Below, piece by piece: positions 1-11,244 of a stretch of DNA of 64,000 bases. The stretch is taken from the NCBI GenBank assembly GCA_029448655.1, contig JACCLO010000001.1, positions 4,526,001 to 4,590,000 on the forward strand, given 5' to 3'. The notes below the pieces were generated by a model. That model was given only the letters and a program-made list of their open reading frames with translations, did not search any database and was not told where the DNA came from. Position numbers and translations under genes: made by a program. Numbering within the stretch: the stretch's first letter is position 1; each line of letters begins with the position of its first letter. Source of the DNA: Wolfiporia cocos. Its lineage: Eukaryota > Basidiomycota > Agaricomycetes > Polyporales > Phaeolaceae.

Positions 1-174
1 GCCAACCACTGGGTCCTTGACTGCCCCGACTATATTTGCAGAACTTGTGGGCTCAATCAACCAGGTCATCAACAGAATGAATGCCGCCAACACTTCGTAT
101 GGCGAACTCCTACGACCCCGTCCCTCAGCGGGAACGGCGACATCTACAACGAACAGGACGCCGAGGCACTCTGA
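1..174 (+). CDS. C-terminal end of a Gag-like zinc-knuckle protein of the LTR-A retroelement (5' truncated by window edge)
   Basis: Frame 1 is open from the window edge to the TGA at 172-174 and gives 57 residues. Seen: a Cys-His cluster at residues 8-28, with CRTC at 13-16, His at 23 and Cys at 28, i.e. C-x2-C-x6-H-x4-C, preceded by DCP. This resembles the CCHC zinc knuckle of retroviral/retrotransposon nucleocapsid, though the spacer before His is longer than the standard four residues. The ORF stops about 54 bp before the LTR at 229, and a purine-rich stretch (agggagggg, 216-224) lies just before that LTR as a polypurine tract would. A Gag-type finger at the very 3' end of the internal region, with no pol after it, suggests a non-autonomous Gag-only element or an unusual gene order. 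What lies upstream is outside the window. Confidence 0.55.
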   Translation, partial: ANHWVLDCPDYICRTCGLNQPGHQQNECRQHFVWRTPTTPSLSGNGDIYNEQDAEAL

Positions 175-228
175 AGAGGGGAACTTGGAAAATTCGTTGA
201 GGCCGACGAATGCCTAGGGAGGGGCTGA

Positions 229-936
229 TGTTACGGTTATTTTGATTTTTCGAATATCGACAGAACTCACCACCGGGCGAATACGATACAGGGACTTGTT
301 GCGCAACCAGCCCCCCTGGCTACTCGTGATCTTACTGGGCGCATCCCCAGTTGTACTAGTCTATAAGGCTCGTTTCATCTTTGGTAGATCCAACCCTGCC
401 ACCGTTTCATGTTCATCGTTTATTAGCTGACAGATGGCGTTCAACCGCCATCATTCCTATCTATCGTCTCAGATATATCACTCCATACTTATCAGACGTT
501 TGGGACTATAGCATAGATAGTATCTGTGGCATCTGGGACAGACTTGACCCCTGAAACCTAGCGTAGTATAAAAACTCATGTACTTACCGTCGAGGCTCTT
601 CAGCTCGACCTTGTTGTATAAACAAGAAGTCTTATACTCATTCTCAAACGTAGGAAACTACGCTCAGTATTTCACACTCGAGCAATCGAACGACTAAGTC
701 CTCGAAGTGCACACTGACTTCTCGGACTTAGGCGAGTCTTATATTCTATTCGACTCGCACTTGAACAGATTATATCCTCTAACACGTATTGGATAGTAAC
801 CAATCTCCTAAGGACTTCACTTAGGACCCGAAGGCATCTAACGAGTATTTGCCTTGCATACGGCGACGTGCCTACGTGCAGAAGAACGATCTATATTTGC
901 GACTCGAATATACGAACGGGTATTCGACCCGTAACA
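229..936 (+). mobile_element. LTR-A copy 1, probable 3' LTR of a retroelement (708 bp)
   Basis: The segment begins TGTTACGG and ends CCGTAACA, a perfect inverted terminal repeat of 8 bp with canonical TG...CA ends. It aligns along its whole length with copies at 13119, 15738 and 54392. A purine tract at 216-224 directly upstream marks it as a 3' LTR, not a solo LTR. A TATA-like box (agtataaaaac, about 565-575) fits a forward U3 promoter. The 5 bp on its left (gctga) and right (gtatt) differ, as expected if the partner target duplication lies beyond the missing 5' LTR. Confidence 0.85.
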
Positions 937-1028
937 GTATTTGCCTTGCACTCATCCGCAGGACTACATGCAGAAGAACGATTTATATTTGCGACTCAAA
1001 TATACAAATGGGTATTTGACCCGTAACA
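937..1028 (+). mobile_element. Remnant of an older, diverged LTR-A (last ~92 bp)
   Basis: Immediately after copy 1 the last ~90 bp of the LTR appears again in diverged form: gtatttgcc, then a variant of the promoter-distal end, finishing in cccgtaaca at 1028. It is closer to the diverged copy ending at 15724 than to copy 1. The simplest reading is that the left-edge element inserted into an older LTR-A, and this is the right-hand remainder of that target. Confidence 0.65.
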
Positions 1029-1326
1029 GCAACGACCGTAACAAACTCTACCATCTCTTATGCATGCACTGCACCTTGTCTGATCAACTTGGCAACTTCA
1101 CCCCTTCATCTCTACTATGTAACCTCTTACTAGTCTGAGATTGCCTTTAGGCCGATGTTTGGCCTTGGCCCTAGGGGGCTGCTTGGAGATGACACCTAGA
1201 TGAGTTTATCTATGTCAAGCACTGCATAATTTTTCTTAGTGGTTTGTTGTGCATTGTACTAACCCTGACATATCAGCCTCACATTCCAGTCAGATGCCAC
1301 CTTGCTTGGATAGGATTGCAGCACTG

Positions 1327-1416
1327 CATTGTCCTTGGTCGCATTGTCCTTGGCTGTGTTGTCCTTGGTCACATTGTCCTTGGTCACATTGTCCTTGGTC
1401 ACATTGTCCTTGGTCA
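1327..1416. repeat. 15-bp minisatellite, six units
   Basis: Six consecutive 15-mers of the type cattgtccttggtca. Units 1 to 3 carry substitutions and the last three are identical. The unit length is a multiple of three, so open frames cross it on both strands, but nothing suggests it is translated. Confidence 0.9.
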
Positions 1417-2566
1417 ACATGGCTCTGGAGAATTTAATGCTGAGCACAGAAAGCATTGCACATGGACTGAGTTGGACAGGAGGAGATTTAGTGCAGGTCA
1501 AGGATGAAGGCAATGCAGCACAGGACACAGCCAGGGATGTTGTGATGCTGGATACCAGCATTATGCTCCCTACCAAAGGCCACCCATTGCACAGACATGC
1601 CAGCAAGGGAAAACAGAGGCAATCATACATTTTACATCCTGGAACTGTCCCAAATGCTAGGTATGCACTTCATGCTCTTCAAATGTCATCTCATTTTTTA
1701 TAGAAATATATTTGCTCATGAATGGAAGAAAACACACCCCAATGGAAGAACAGATGAGTTTACAAGGCTTTCAATGCCTTGTCAAAGGAACAAGTTCAGG
1801 TACATTGATTCTCATAGCATTGTATTTGAGTCACTCATTTGAAATTCTTAGATGTATACTGCTGCTGCAAACAAACTGGTGCATGTTTGTTTGTTACTCA
1901 CATATATCCTACATAAATTTATGATGCACTGCAGAAAGTGGATGGCAAAAAAATTGGAGAAAAGACATCAAATTGACAGTTTCTGGGAGCAGGTGTGAGG
2001 AGCAGAGAGCAGAGGGTGAGATGCTGGGATGGGGGGTGACAAGGCCACTGAGACCAGAGAGCAAACTGACACAAAACTGTCATATACACACTAAACTGGA
2101 TCCAAGGGTAGAGCACTGATGTCACACTCAGCTAGTTGCCCTCAGACAAGCATGCATAGAGGATAGTAATGAGGGACAAGGCCCAATGCCTAGATGGAAG
2201 AGTCTGAGGTTGTAAGACCTCAGACAGTAGACTTTATACTTGTCACAGATTTTTAGCATTTTCTGTGGCATAGCATGGATGGTACGGTACGCACATGACC
2301 TTAGATGTAGATTAGATAGGGATAGTTGATCACTAGGCACCTGACCCATACTGGTCACGTGGCCACTTACATAAGCAGTAGCACGTTACCTCTAGTTAAC
2401 ACCGTAGTGCACGGACCGTTACTTTAGGGTAGTTGATTCAGCGACTGCTTACTGTCATGTACTTAAGGCCAGCGGTCTGAGGCTTACACCTCAAACCATT
2501 CAATCTCGACTCTGGGCTTGGCCCCTTACTCTCATCTCATGCGTGCTTGTCTGTGACTGCGACGCT

Positions 2567-2756
2567 CACGACCTTGCTCTGCTACACAGCGATTATCCCT
2601 GGCTCTGCGACCTTGCCCTCGGCAATCATCCCTTGTCTCGCGACCTCGCTGGACGGTCTTCAGTGATACAGCGATTATCCTTGGCACTGCGACCTTGCCC
2701 CTGTCGATTATCCCCAGCCTCGCAACCTTGACTGTGTGACTTAGCAATTATCCCTG
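2567..2756. repeat. Degenerate tandem repeat with cgattatcc / gcgaccttg modules
   Basis: About five imperfect copies of a roughly 30-60 bp module. Each contains a variant of [cg]attatcc followed by a variant of tcgcgaccttg. Spacing is irregular, so it is an old, diverged array. Confidence 0.55.
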
Positions 2757-5080
2757 CGGTTGTAGCACTGATAGGTGATGTGTGAGTGACACAACAGAGT
2801 TTGTGTCAATACTAGTGTCGCAACACTGGGATATGTACTTGCCCTAAAGGGGCCCAAGTGTAAACTATAAGGCATGCAGTATGTATGATTTATCTACCAT
2901 GTGATCGGACCAGGGGGTGCTACGCGTAACTGCTAGTCCACTATGTACAGCAGCATAAGGGTCATGTGACTAATGGGTCTTGAGTACCTTGGTTCAACTC
3001 CTGATGGGGGTGGTACCTATTATGTCAATATTTGTGACACAAACTGAGAGTAGCAAAGTGGATGAACACCAAACTCAGACTGGGTTTTCCAGTCAAGTTG
3101 AGTCGGGTATATATACCTAGAGCTTGCTTAGCTCTGCATATGAAACAACCCAGGGCCTATATCTAAATAGATTGTAAGGCCTATCAGCCCATCATGTACT
3201 CCAGAATGTGAGATTGTAGGGCTCGGAGTGCTAGGTCATGAATGTTGGGATATAAGGCTCATGGGGCCATGATACCAACTTGTGGGTCCATGATTGGAGT
3301 TGGTTGAGATCGGCAGATGATGGGTTTGATCCCTCCACTATCTCCATGAAGTGATCTGTGTGTTACATGGGGCTGGTTCACAGGTCACATGGTTGACATT
3401 AGAATCAAAAGCTTTTGCCCATGACAGGGGGGCAAGAGCAAGGAGCATGAATGTGGATGGATATATGTGAGTAAATTTGGATATCCCTGGGGTGCATTCA
3501 GCTACTCTACATCAAGACTTCTGAGTGGATTAGAATACATCTAATTGCTCTGTGTTGATACCTCTGAATGCATTCAGATATATTCATGTGTATCATGATC
3601 ATGTGCCAGGATTTATTCCGATATATTACTATTACTAGGTGTCACAGATTTGGGACATGCCACTATTTTTCCCATATTTTTACCTACTTATTTGGTATTT
3701 CTACAAGCACTCCTAGACTTATGCTGCTAAGCGCCCGTCTACATGTACACCAAACCAAACAACACGTACATAACATGTTACACGTCCACTGTACATAACA
3801 ACACGTAAACAACACGATTGTATGTGTCAATGACTCAGCAGACTAACCTCCGAAGTCACGCGTCTTACTCATATCCCGTTCTTGGTATATGTCATTACAG
3901 ACGTATAAGCGGCCCGCTCGTTATCACATGCCAATAGCCTTGTTCTTACTCATATCCCAATACCGGTATATAGTTATCACATGCTAGGCTTACTAACATA
4001 GCTACAGCCACTTCCACAACACGGACCTACGTCCCAAACAACTCCTACGATTGGTGCGGCCATTACCAGCACACGTGGTCACTGTAGATAGTTGACTTCA
4101 CCGTTTCTACATGCCCTACACACAGACCCGGTACTTCAGGGCAGCCCTCTAGGGACTGCTCCACACAGATGTATATAAGTAGGGCTTAGCGCTCGCTAAA
4201 GCCTTAGAATTCTTCTCTGCATTTGCAACGTTAACCACCATTCCGCTGCGCTTATAAGCTTCCTCACTCGCCCTTCAAAACCCTTCAAGTCTAACTAAGG
4301 TCGATAAGTGAGTCCCACAGCTTGTCTGTGTCACTAGGTGCATATAGATATTCTATGTCATGTCACATTGTTAGGGACTTACTTACTTGATTGTAAGTGT
4401 TGCTGGTAGTCAACTAGACAAGTGGTAACAAGCTAGGTAATAGCAGGTTACAAACGAGGTGAATAGTTCTAAGGCAACTATGCCTTAGAGGTCAAGCTTA
4501 TATACATGGGTTGCAACAACCAGTAATGGTCTGCCCTAAAGCTAGACGGTCTGTGCGCGAGTCAGTAATGGCATGCGTGCGCTTGTTTGGGCACCAGATA
4601 ATGAGCTGCCCAATCATGGATGTGCTTTGGACCGTAGGTCCATGTTTGTGTTTTGTGGCAACAATCATTAGTCAGCAGGTCAGGTGCATTTGCCCGGACC
4701 GCTGATGTAAACCAGATTAGTAGCGTGTCAAGACGCGTCTGGTTGTCATGTGACCGTGTAGGTCATGTGTACCTAACCTAGGCAAGGTTTGGGTGGCTTT
4801 ATAACTATACAGTTATATGATCTGGTACCGTGGTAGAGCTTATCTAAGCTATTTCTCATGGTCACGTGCTAATAAGCAATATTGTAGCCCCATAAGGGAA
4901 CTATCATGTGATGCTTAAGCGTCCATGTGGCATGTGATAGTTAAGGTGTAAAATGCGAAATATAATCCCAGACACGAGTCTTTTAGGTATGAAGACCTGG
5001 TAAAATCTGTGACATGTCAACAATCTTGAGTACATGAGGATACATATAAGTATGAGAGCATGTGTGTGTTACAGCAAATA

Positions 5081-5270
5081 CCTGTAGGTAGATGACATGT
5101 GTCCTCAGTATGGCGTGCTCAGGCAAGAGTGCAAGACTATGTATATCTGTACCTGTAGGTAGACAATGTGTGTCTAAATAAAGGAGTGCAATCAATGTAA
5201 TGAACATAGTGTGATGTAATGGTATCATGCTTACCCTCAGTATGGTGCAATCAGGCAAGAGTGCAAGACT
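5081..5270. repeat. Diverged local duplication
   Basis: The 12-mer cctgtaggtaga occurs at 5081 and 5152. A 36-bp segment ending caggcaagagtgcaagact occurs at 5103-5138 and again, with a few changes, at 5235-5270. No coding sense was found. Confidence 0.6.
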
Positions 5271-6203
5271 GAGGGTCAGTGGATGCAGGCAGTGGTATAA
5301 GTAGTCTATGGCACAAGCAAAAATGTGCGGGGCAGAACAGAAAGGCAGTAAAACAGTAGTGAGCAGCTATATAACCAGATAAGGACTATGGTAGCTAAGG
5401 GATGCCACAAACAATGTACCAATTCAGAATGTGAAAGGCACAGACACTATAAATGTACTTAGTCAGTCCTTGGCACAGGCAGGGCTGCTGACACAGAATA
5501 CTCAACATTGTGTCATCCACAAGTGGCCCCCTAGGCCCAACATCCATAAGGTCAGTATGAGGGGTACTCAGTCTAGTAAGATAGAGACCAAGTAGTGGGG
5601 AGTCAATGTAGTTGAGGTTGCACACAAGATGGTGACAGAGTAAATTGGGGGCAGAGCACCCCAAGTTGAGAGATTGATTGAGCTGAGGTTGTAAGACCTC
5701 AGTGTATATACATGGGGACCTGTACTAATGAGATCAGTACTTGCCCTAAAGGTGTGGTCTGTGTGCTGCCCATGATATAAGGGATAAGGCATAAACTACC
5801 GGGCTGGTGGTAATCTAAGCACTAACCAAGGGTCACGTGATGTACTGGTGGTGTAGTCCATGATGAAGTGGTTAATGTGTCAAACAGGGGGTCAAGGGGT
5901 GTCACAGTTAATGGTGAAAGCCTAACGTTACCTGAAAGGGAATGTAACTAGTGATGTTATGGAGCTATGACTATGGAAACACCACACTGGGGAAGTACCG
6001 CTATGGAAGTAGCGCCCAGCATGGGAATATGAACTGCACATATAGTGAGTCCCACCTATAACAGCTGAGCTGTTATAGTGGCCCTTTTGCCTAAGGGGTG
6101 TTGGACGTCTGTCCCCATGGAACTGCTGGTCTGGGACTGCCGGTTGGTACCGTGACAAGGGGCCTGAGTTCGAGTCCCAGTGGATGGGCCTGACCTATGT
6201 CGC

Positions 6204-6675
6204 TGTTACGAGTATCCTGAATTTTTCAAATACTGACAGAACTCACCATTGAGAGAGTACAATACAGGGACTTGTTGCGAAACCAACCCCCCTGGCTATT
6301 CATGACTGCACCAGGCCTAACCCCAGTTGTACTAGTGTATAGGGCACATTTCAACTCTGGCAGATCCAACTCTGCCCTTGTTTCATATTTATCATTCTAC
6401 GATTGACAGATGGTGTTCAACCGCCATATCATTCCTATCTATCATTTCGGATGTATCTCTACATACTTATCAAACGTTTCATACTATAGTGTAGATAGTA
6501 TCAGTGACATCTGGGACAGACTTGACCCCTAAAACCTAGCATAGTATATAAGCCAATGTACTTACTGTCGAGGCTCCTTAGCTCGACCTTGTTGTATAAA
6601 CAAGAAGTCTTATACTTGTTCTCAAATGTAGGAAACTACACAGTATTTGCCAAGCTCTCAAACCGACTAAGTCCT
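6204..6675 (+). mobile_element. LTR-A copy 2, left part of an old solo LTR split by the Gypsy element
   Basis: Starts TGTTACGAG and follows the LTR-A sequence with many substitutions until ...actaagtcct, where the Gypsy element begins. The sequence resumes at 15484. The outer flanks gtcgc at 6199-6203 and gtcgc at 15725-15729 form a perfect 5-bp target duplication, so the two halves are one solo LTR. It is clearly more diverged than the other copies. Confidence 0.88.
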
Positions 6676-7050
6676 TGTCAGGAATCAGGGATTATTCAAT
6701 TGCGGAGTTAATAGCCCATGACCCTGTATCAAGATGAACATCCGTGTGTATCCAAGAAGACCTCTTTCGGATCCAATGTGTAAGCATCCCCTTTGCCCTA
6801 AAAAACCCTTAACCATATTATATACATATCTTCACCTACGTTACAAAGCATCACCTATGCCCAAGCAACCCTTAGACCACCACTGTTCTATCACAACTTT
6901 ATAACCATAAAACCCTACGCCCTTTATGATTACAAAGCAAGAATCCAACATGTATATATACTGACCCATTACTGGAGTCAAGCCTCAGCTTCGATTTAAT
7001 CATTTTCACCATCTCTACTGGAAGGCAACACTCTAGTCGACGATCTGACA
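6676..7050 (+). repeat. 5' LTR of the Gypsy element (375 bp)
   Basis: Begins TGTCAGGAATC and ends cgatctgaca. It differs from the 3' LTR at about four positions by eye (three transitions, one transversion), roughly 1% divergence, so the insertion is fairly recent. A TATA-like atgtatatatac lies near 6950. The downstream primer-binding site was not identified with confidence. Confidence 0.92.
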
Positions 7051-7765
7051 TAAATCGAAGCTCTTACCTCGTCTACGCACACTGCTAGACAACCACTCTG
7101 CTTTACTACAAACTCATCCTCATCTCATTACAAACTGGATAACTGGGAAACAGACGAATACGTGCAGCACGTACTAACGGTACTAGAACACTCAGTGATC
7201 TACAAAGACACCAAAGAATTCCTCCGCACGTACAGAGAAAGAAGAGGAACCCACCAACTCCGATATTTGCCCACAGTTCGACCAGGGCACTGGTATCAAT
7301 ACAAGGGGTTTCTTATCACCAAACCAGAATACCGGAATCAGCACTACCCCCGACGCTTGCAAGAAGCGACGATCCACCACAAGTGGCATGCAGCCAATAT
7401 TAGACGCCACAGCCGATCACACACACACTAAACAAAACCAAACATCAAGATCGATTAACAACTGCAAAAGCGCCAATCTGCGTGTATCGATCCTAACGCT
7501 TCCATAGCAGATCCAGGGCGAAGAGGAAAGGCTCTCAAAGCCGAAAACAAGTCGTTGGTTAATCACCCGCCGGGATCATTAAAGTGTGGCGAGTGCAACC
7601 ATTACAGATTCATACGTACCCTCACGAAGAAACTAAAAAACCGGTTGCACCAGGGTACCGTTAGGGAGGCCGTACACGGATACCTAGTGGGTTCGCATCC
7701 CATCCCGGAGAGGAACGGCGTGAGAAGAGTGCATCAAAAGCGTGCCTCAAGAGTGTGACTTCAAC
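7051..7765. other. Untranslated leader of the Gypsy element
   Basis: About 715 bp between the 5' LTR and the first Gag ATG. Several short open frames occur, but none resembles a known retroelement protein. No other feature seen. Confidence 0.6.
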
Positions 7766-9166
7766 ATGGACCCTCTTCAGCAACTCGCCGAAGACCTCAA
7801 CGACATCAGCATAAATCAAGACTACCAAACCGCACGCGATCACATCAGCAGCGCCGCCAGCAGTCACAGCAACACCACAATACAACAACCACCACCCGCC
7901 TATGAGAATCAGCAAGTCCAAGGGCACGGATCCGGCAGAGAAATCCGTACGGTGACCTCAACACAATCGCAAGGGAGTCCAAATGCCTCACGAGGTCCAC
8001 CTCCTCTTAATCTTTTTACTAGCTCGTACGCACCCCCTATTAGTATATTTAATCGGGGAACAGGAATAGGAATGGATTTGGATCAAACGGGGAGAATACA
8101 CCAATATCGGGAAAGCACAATGAATGCCCCACCACCACAGACAGCTCCCCACCCCACACACACACCTCCACAACAGACACCCCAATTCGGGGGGCCAGCT
8201 CCACGCGTGTACACCCCACTGGCATTCCAACATGAAATGCCACCTCATCCAGATCATGAGGACTATATGGATAGGGTGCGAGAATGGTCAGAAGCCTATA
8301 GGACCATGCTAGGATGGACACCGGCACAAGTAGGAGCATACAGAAGAATGGGGGAAAGAATGAGAGCCGATGCCATACAACAAGGAGACGCGTCGCCTCC
8401 AGCACCACGAAACCCAGCGGAATTACACCAATCACCACTCTCCCAACCTATGAGTCGAATGGATATGCCTCCACCTACACGACCTATCGGGCGCCCTGAC
8501 ACAATCCAAATAACGTCAGCAGGAATAGTCAGGAACACGACGATACCTCCTGTTCCACCAACAGCACCTCCGCCAATAAATAGAGCGACTAGACCTAGTT
8601 CCAATTCGTCTGGAACAGATCCGGTCATCCTACAGGCATACATCGATGGAACGAACCGAGCGGCTCCACCATCATCACGTGACGAAGCGGTAATGCAAGC
8701 CTACATCGCGGGGCTAGCCAATAACTCGAACATCGCACCTAATCCTCCACCACAGCCGCCTTCGGAACCATCACATCACTCTGGAGATACAGTGGTATTT
8801 CCAACAAGAATAAACCGAGGGGCTGATATGGGACCGGTCTACCCACCAAAACCTGAAAGCGCCGATTGGTCCCAATTTACTCCAATGCCGGCAGCATGGG
8901 AAGATTTTGACCCCAAATGGAAAAGTAAGGTCAAAGAACCCGAAGCGTTCGACAACGATAAAATAAAGCTAAAGGATTGGTGGATTGACATGGAACAATA
9001 CATAAGCAGCAATAAACAGCTACTTATGACGTCGTCTCAGAAAGTGGAAACAGCGTTCTCGTATATTCGAGGAGCCAAAGTAAAATCCAATGGGAAATAT
9101 TCAATAAATTCGACGACCCAGACAGAAAAAAGAAGGCGTTCAGGGCCATGCAGGCACTCAGCATGA
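7766..9166 (+). pseudogene. Gag, N-terminal and capsid part, broken by a -1 frameshift near 9083
   Basis: The frame opens at ATG 7766 (MDPLQQL). It has a long Pro/Gln/Asn-rich disordered N-terminal half, then a capsid-type segment (EAFDNDKIKLKDWW, about residues 390-403) of fungal Gypsy Gag. Near 9083 the frame becomes senseless and stops at 9164-9166, while the expected continuation (WEIFNKFDDPDRKKK and onward) is read in the next frame from 9085. The break falls at an A-run (gtaaaatcc), so loss of one A explains it; a programmed shift in the middle of capsid is unlikely. The N-terminal part has no recognisable partner domain and probably acts as virus-like-particle matrix. Confidence 0.75.
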
Positions 9167-11244
9167 AACTCGGCCAATCCACAGATTATTTCACAGATCT
9201 GGAGACTCTATGCGAAGAAGCCGAATTCAACATGGACAACTCATACATCTTGGAATTAATCGAAAAGAATGTCCCCAGAGATGTATTCCTTCCCACTTAT
9301 ATGTCTTTCGCCCAAGCCAAAGACGAGAATGGCCAACCACGCCCAATCCCAACTGACTACCCTACATGGAAAAACTCCATTGAACACACTGATCATTACC
9401 TATTCAGGATCAATGAATCAATGAAGTTGCACCAAAACAATAAACCTAACCCTCGTCGCGCCCCTACTAATTCCACTAACACAACCAATAATACTACAAC
9501 CCAACAGCGAATGGCAAGAATGGAGATACCTTGCAGAAATTGTGGAAATAAAAAGAAAGATTGGGCCGACAGAAGCAAGTGCACGAGCATAACCTGGCAC
9601 ACACCCAACTGGAAGCAATCAAAAGGATTGCCAACTTACACCAGCAAGGAAATCCCGACCAACAATCAGAGGACCAGGGCAGCCGTGGAAGTGCCTACTG
9701 CACCTACTAGTGGAATCACAGAAATCCCACCACCCAGCCAAGACCAAATGCGCGAGATGAAAATTCTCAAGCCAAGTCCCCAGGTAAGTAATCCATTATA
9801 CAATAAATTCTCAATCTTGAAAGTCGAAGAAGTGAAAGAGATTGATGATTCCATGGGCAATAACCACGTTCTGAGCGGGAGCACAAAGGACTATATGGGG
9901 TCTCTCCCGGCCCCCGATATTGAAGATGATGATTGCGACTCAGTAGCTAGTGACGACTCGTTCTGTACTTGCTCAGAGGAGTCCTCTACTGAGGCTCGGC
10001 AGCGGGCTATAGCTGTGCTTAATTCCTCGATTAATGAAAAAGATAAAGATGGAGATATTACGATGATGCCCATGGATGAGATCCCTAAAAGAAAATATAC
10101 TAAAAAACGAACAGCAACGTTCGATATTTTTATAGATCATCCCAGAGCAATCGCACCACAAAAAGGTTCTGATGAAGCAGCCGGATACGATCTATTCGCC
10201 GCAGAAGAAATAATAATACCCCCAGGGGAGCGAGAATTTGTCGACACAGGATTAATATTCATGGTACCATCTGGAGTATACGCTCACATAGCACCCCGTT
10301 CAAGTATGGCAAAAAAGGGTATTGACATAGGAGCAGGAATAGTAGACTCCGACTATATGGGGAGAGTCAAAGTGCTACTAATTAACAATTCCAAAGAAAC
10401 ACTAATGATAGAATACGGAGACAAAATCGCACAAGTGATATTGGAACAATACAAGAGCCCCAAACTCAAGATTGTAACTCAAATCAGAGAAACAAAGAGG
10501 GGCACACAGGGATTCGGGTCCACTGGACACAAATTAAGAGGAAACATTGAAGTACAAGGAAATAAAAGAGGAAAACAAATCGATATCCCGATCACTCTTT
10601 ATACTCCACATGATAGTATAATAATGACCCGGGCATTAATCGATTCAGGAGCAACAGGAAGCATGATAAATGCTAAATTTATTGAAAAACACAGGTTACC
10701 AACTCAAGATTTGGAAAAACCGGTTAAAGTATACAATGCAGACGGAACAAGGAATAAAGATGGTGATATCACAAAGACGGTGGATTTAACCATGGAGATA
10801 GAAGGACATATTGAGAACATACAGTTCAAGGTAGTAAACCTAGGAGAAACTGACATATTCTTAGGATTTGACTGGCTTGCAAAGCATGACCCAGTCATAG
10901 AGTGGAGTAAAAGAAAAGTTAAATTCACATGTTCATGCGAAAGAGATACCGTCGACGAAGGGGATAAAGTACTTATGATTGACATAAACAGAATTATCGA
11001 ACACAAGGAAGAATGGGACGACATATTAAGAAGAAAGAAAATAGCAGAATATGGAGAACAAACACTAACCTCTACAGTCTATCCCATTGAATACATCAAT
11101 GCTACCAAAGCAACAGAAATAGCCATAGAACAAGGAAAAACTACAAAAGCAAAAACCATGAAGGAAGTAGTACCCGAATATTTATGGGAATATGCGGATG
11201 TATTCAACGAAGACGATCACGAAGAAGAACTACCACAACATTGA
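9085..11244 (+). pseudogene. Gag C-terminus + dUTPase + aspartic protease of the Gypsy element, ending at a premature TGA
   Basis: Domains in order. The end of capsid is followed by a degenerate zinc knuckle (CRNC near 9532; the usual His is not in place). A complete trimeric dUTPase lies at about 10108-10537 with all five family motifs visible: AAGYDLFA, PRSSMA, GIVDSDYMG, KIAQVI, and the Gly-rich C-terminal arm RGTQGFGSTG. The aspartic protease has its active site DSGAT at 10642-10656 and the family's GFDWL segment. dUTPase hydrolyses dUTP to dUMP and pyrophosphate and would limit uracil incorporation during reverse transcription. The frame stops at TGA 11242-11244 where chromoviruses usually have Arg before PWDH; CGA to TGA is a single C-to-T change. 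Confidence 0.85.

Larger units (their letters stand above)
1029..6203. other. 5.2 kb without a recognisable gene; decayed repeat DNA
   Basis: No convincing spliced or unspliced gene was found. The stretch holds a 15-bp minisatellite (1327-1416), a degenerate tandem block (about 2567-2756), a diverged duplication (5081-5270), and dispersed short repeats such as gtacttgccctaaagg (near 2835 and 5738) and ctgaggttgtaagacctcag (near 2203 and 5682). RNA polymerase III B-box-like motifs occur near 2989, 3327 and 6166 (gagttcgagtccc). A TATA-bearing stretch at about 4170 is followed near 4423 by tggtaacaagc, vaguely like an LTR end plus primer site. The whole looks like layered, decayed mobile elements. 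Confidence 0.6.

Noticed and set aside
9164..9166. Programmed -1 frameshift joining Gag to Pol
   Set aside because: The frame change occurs in the middle of capsid at about 9083, not at a Gag-Pol junction, and no slippery heptamer with a downstream structure is evident; a lost A in an A-run is simpler.
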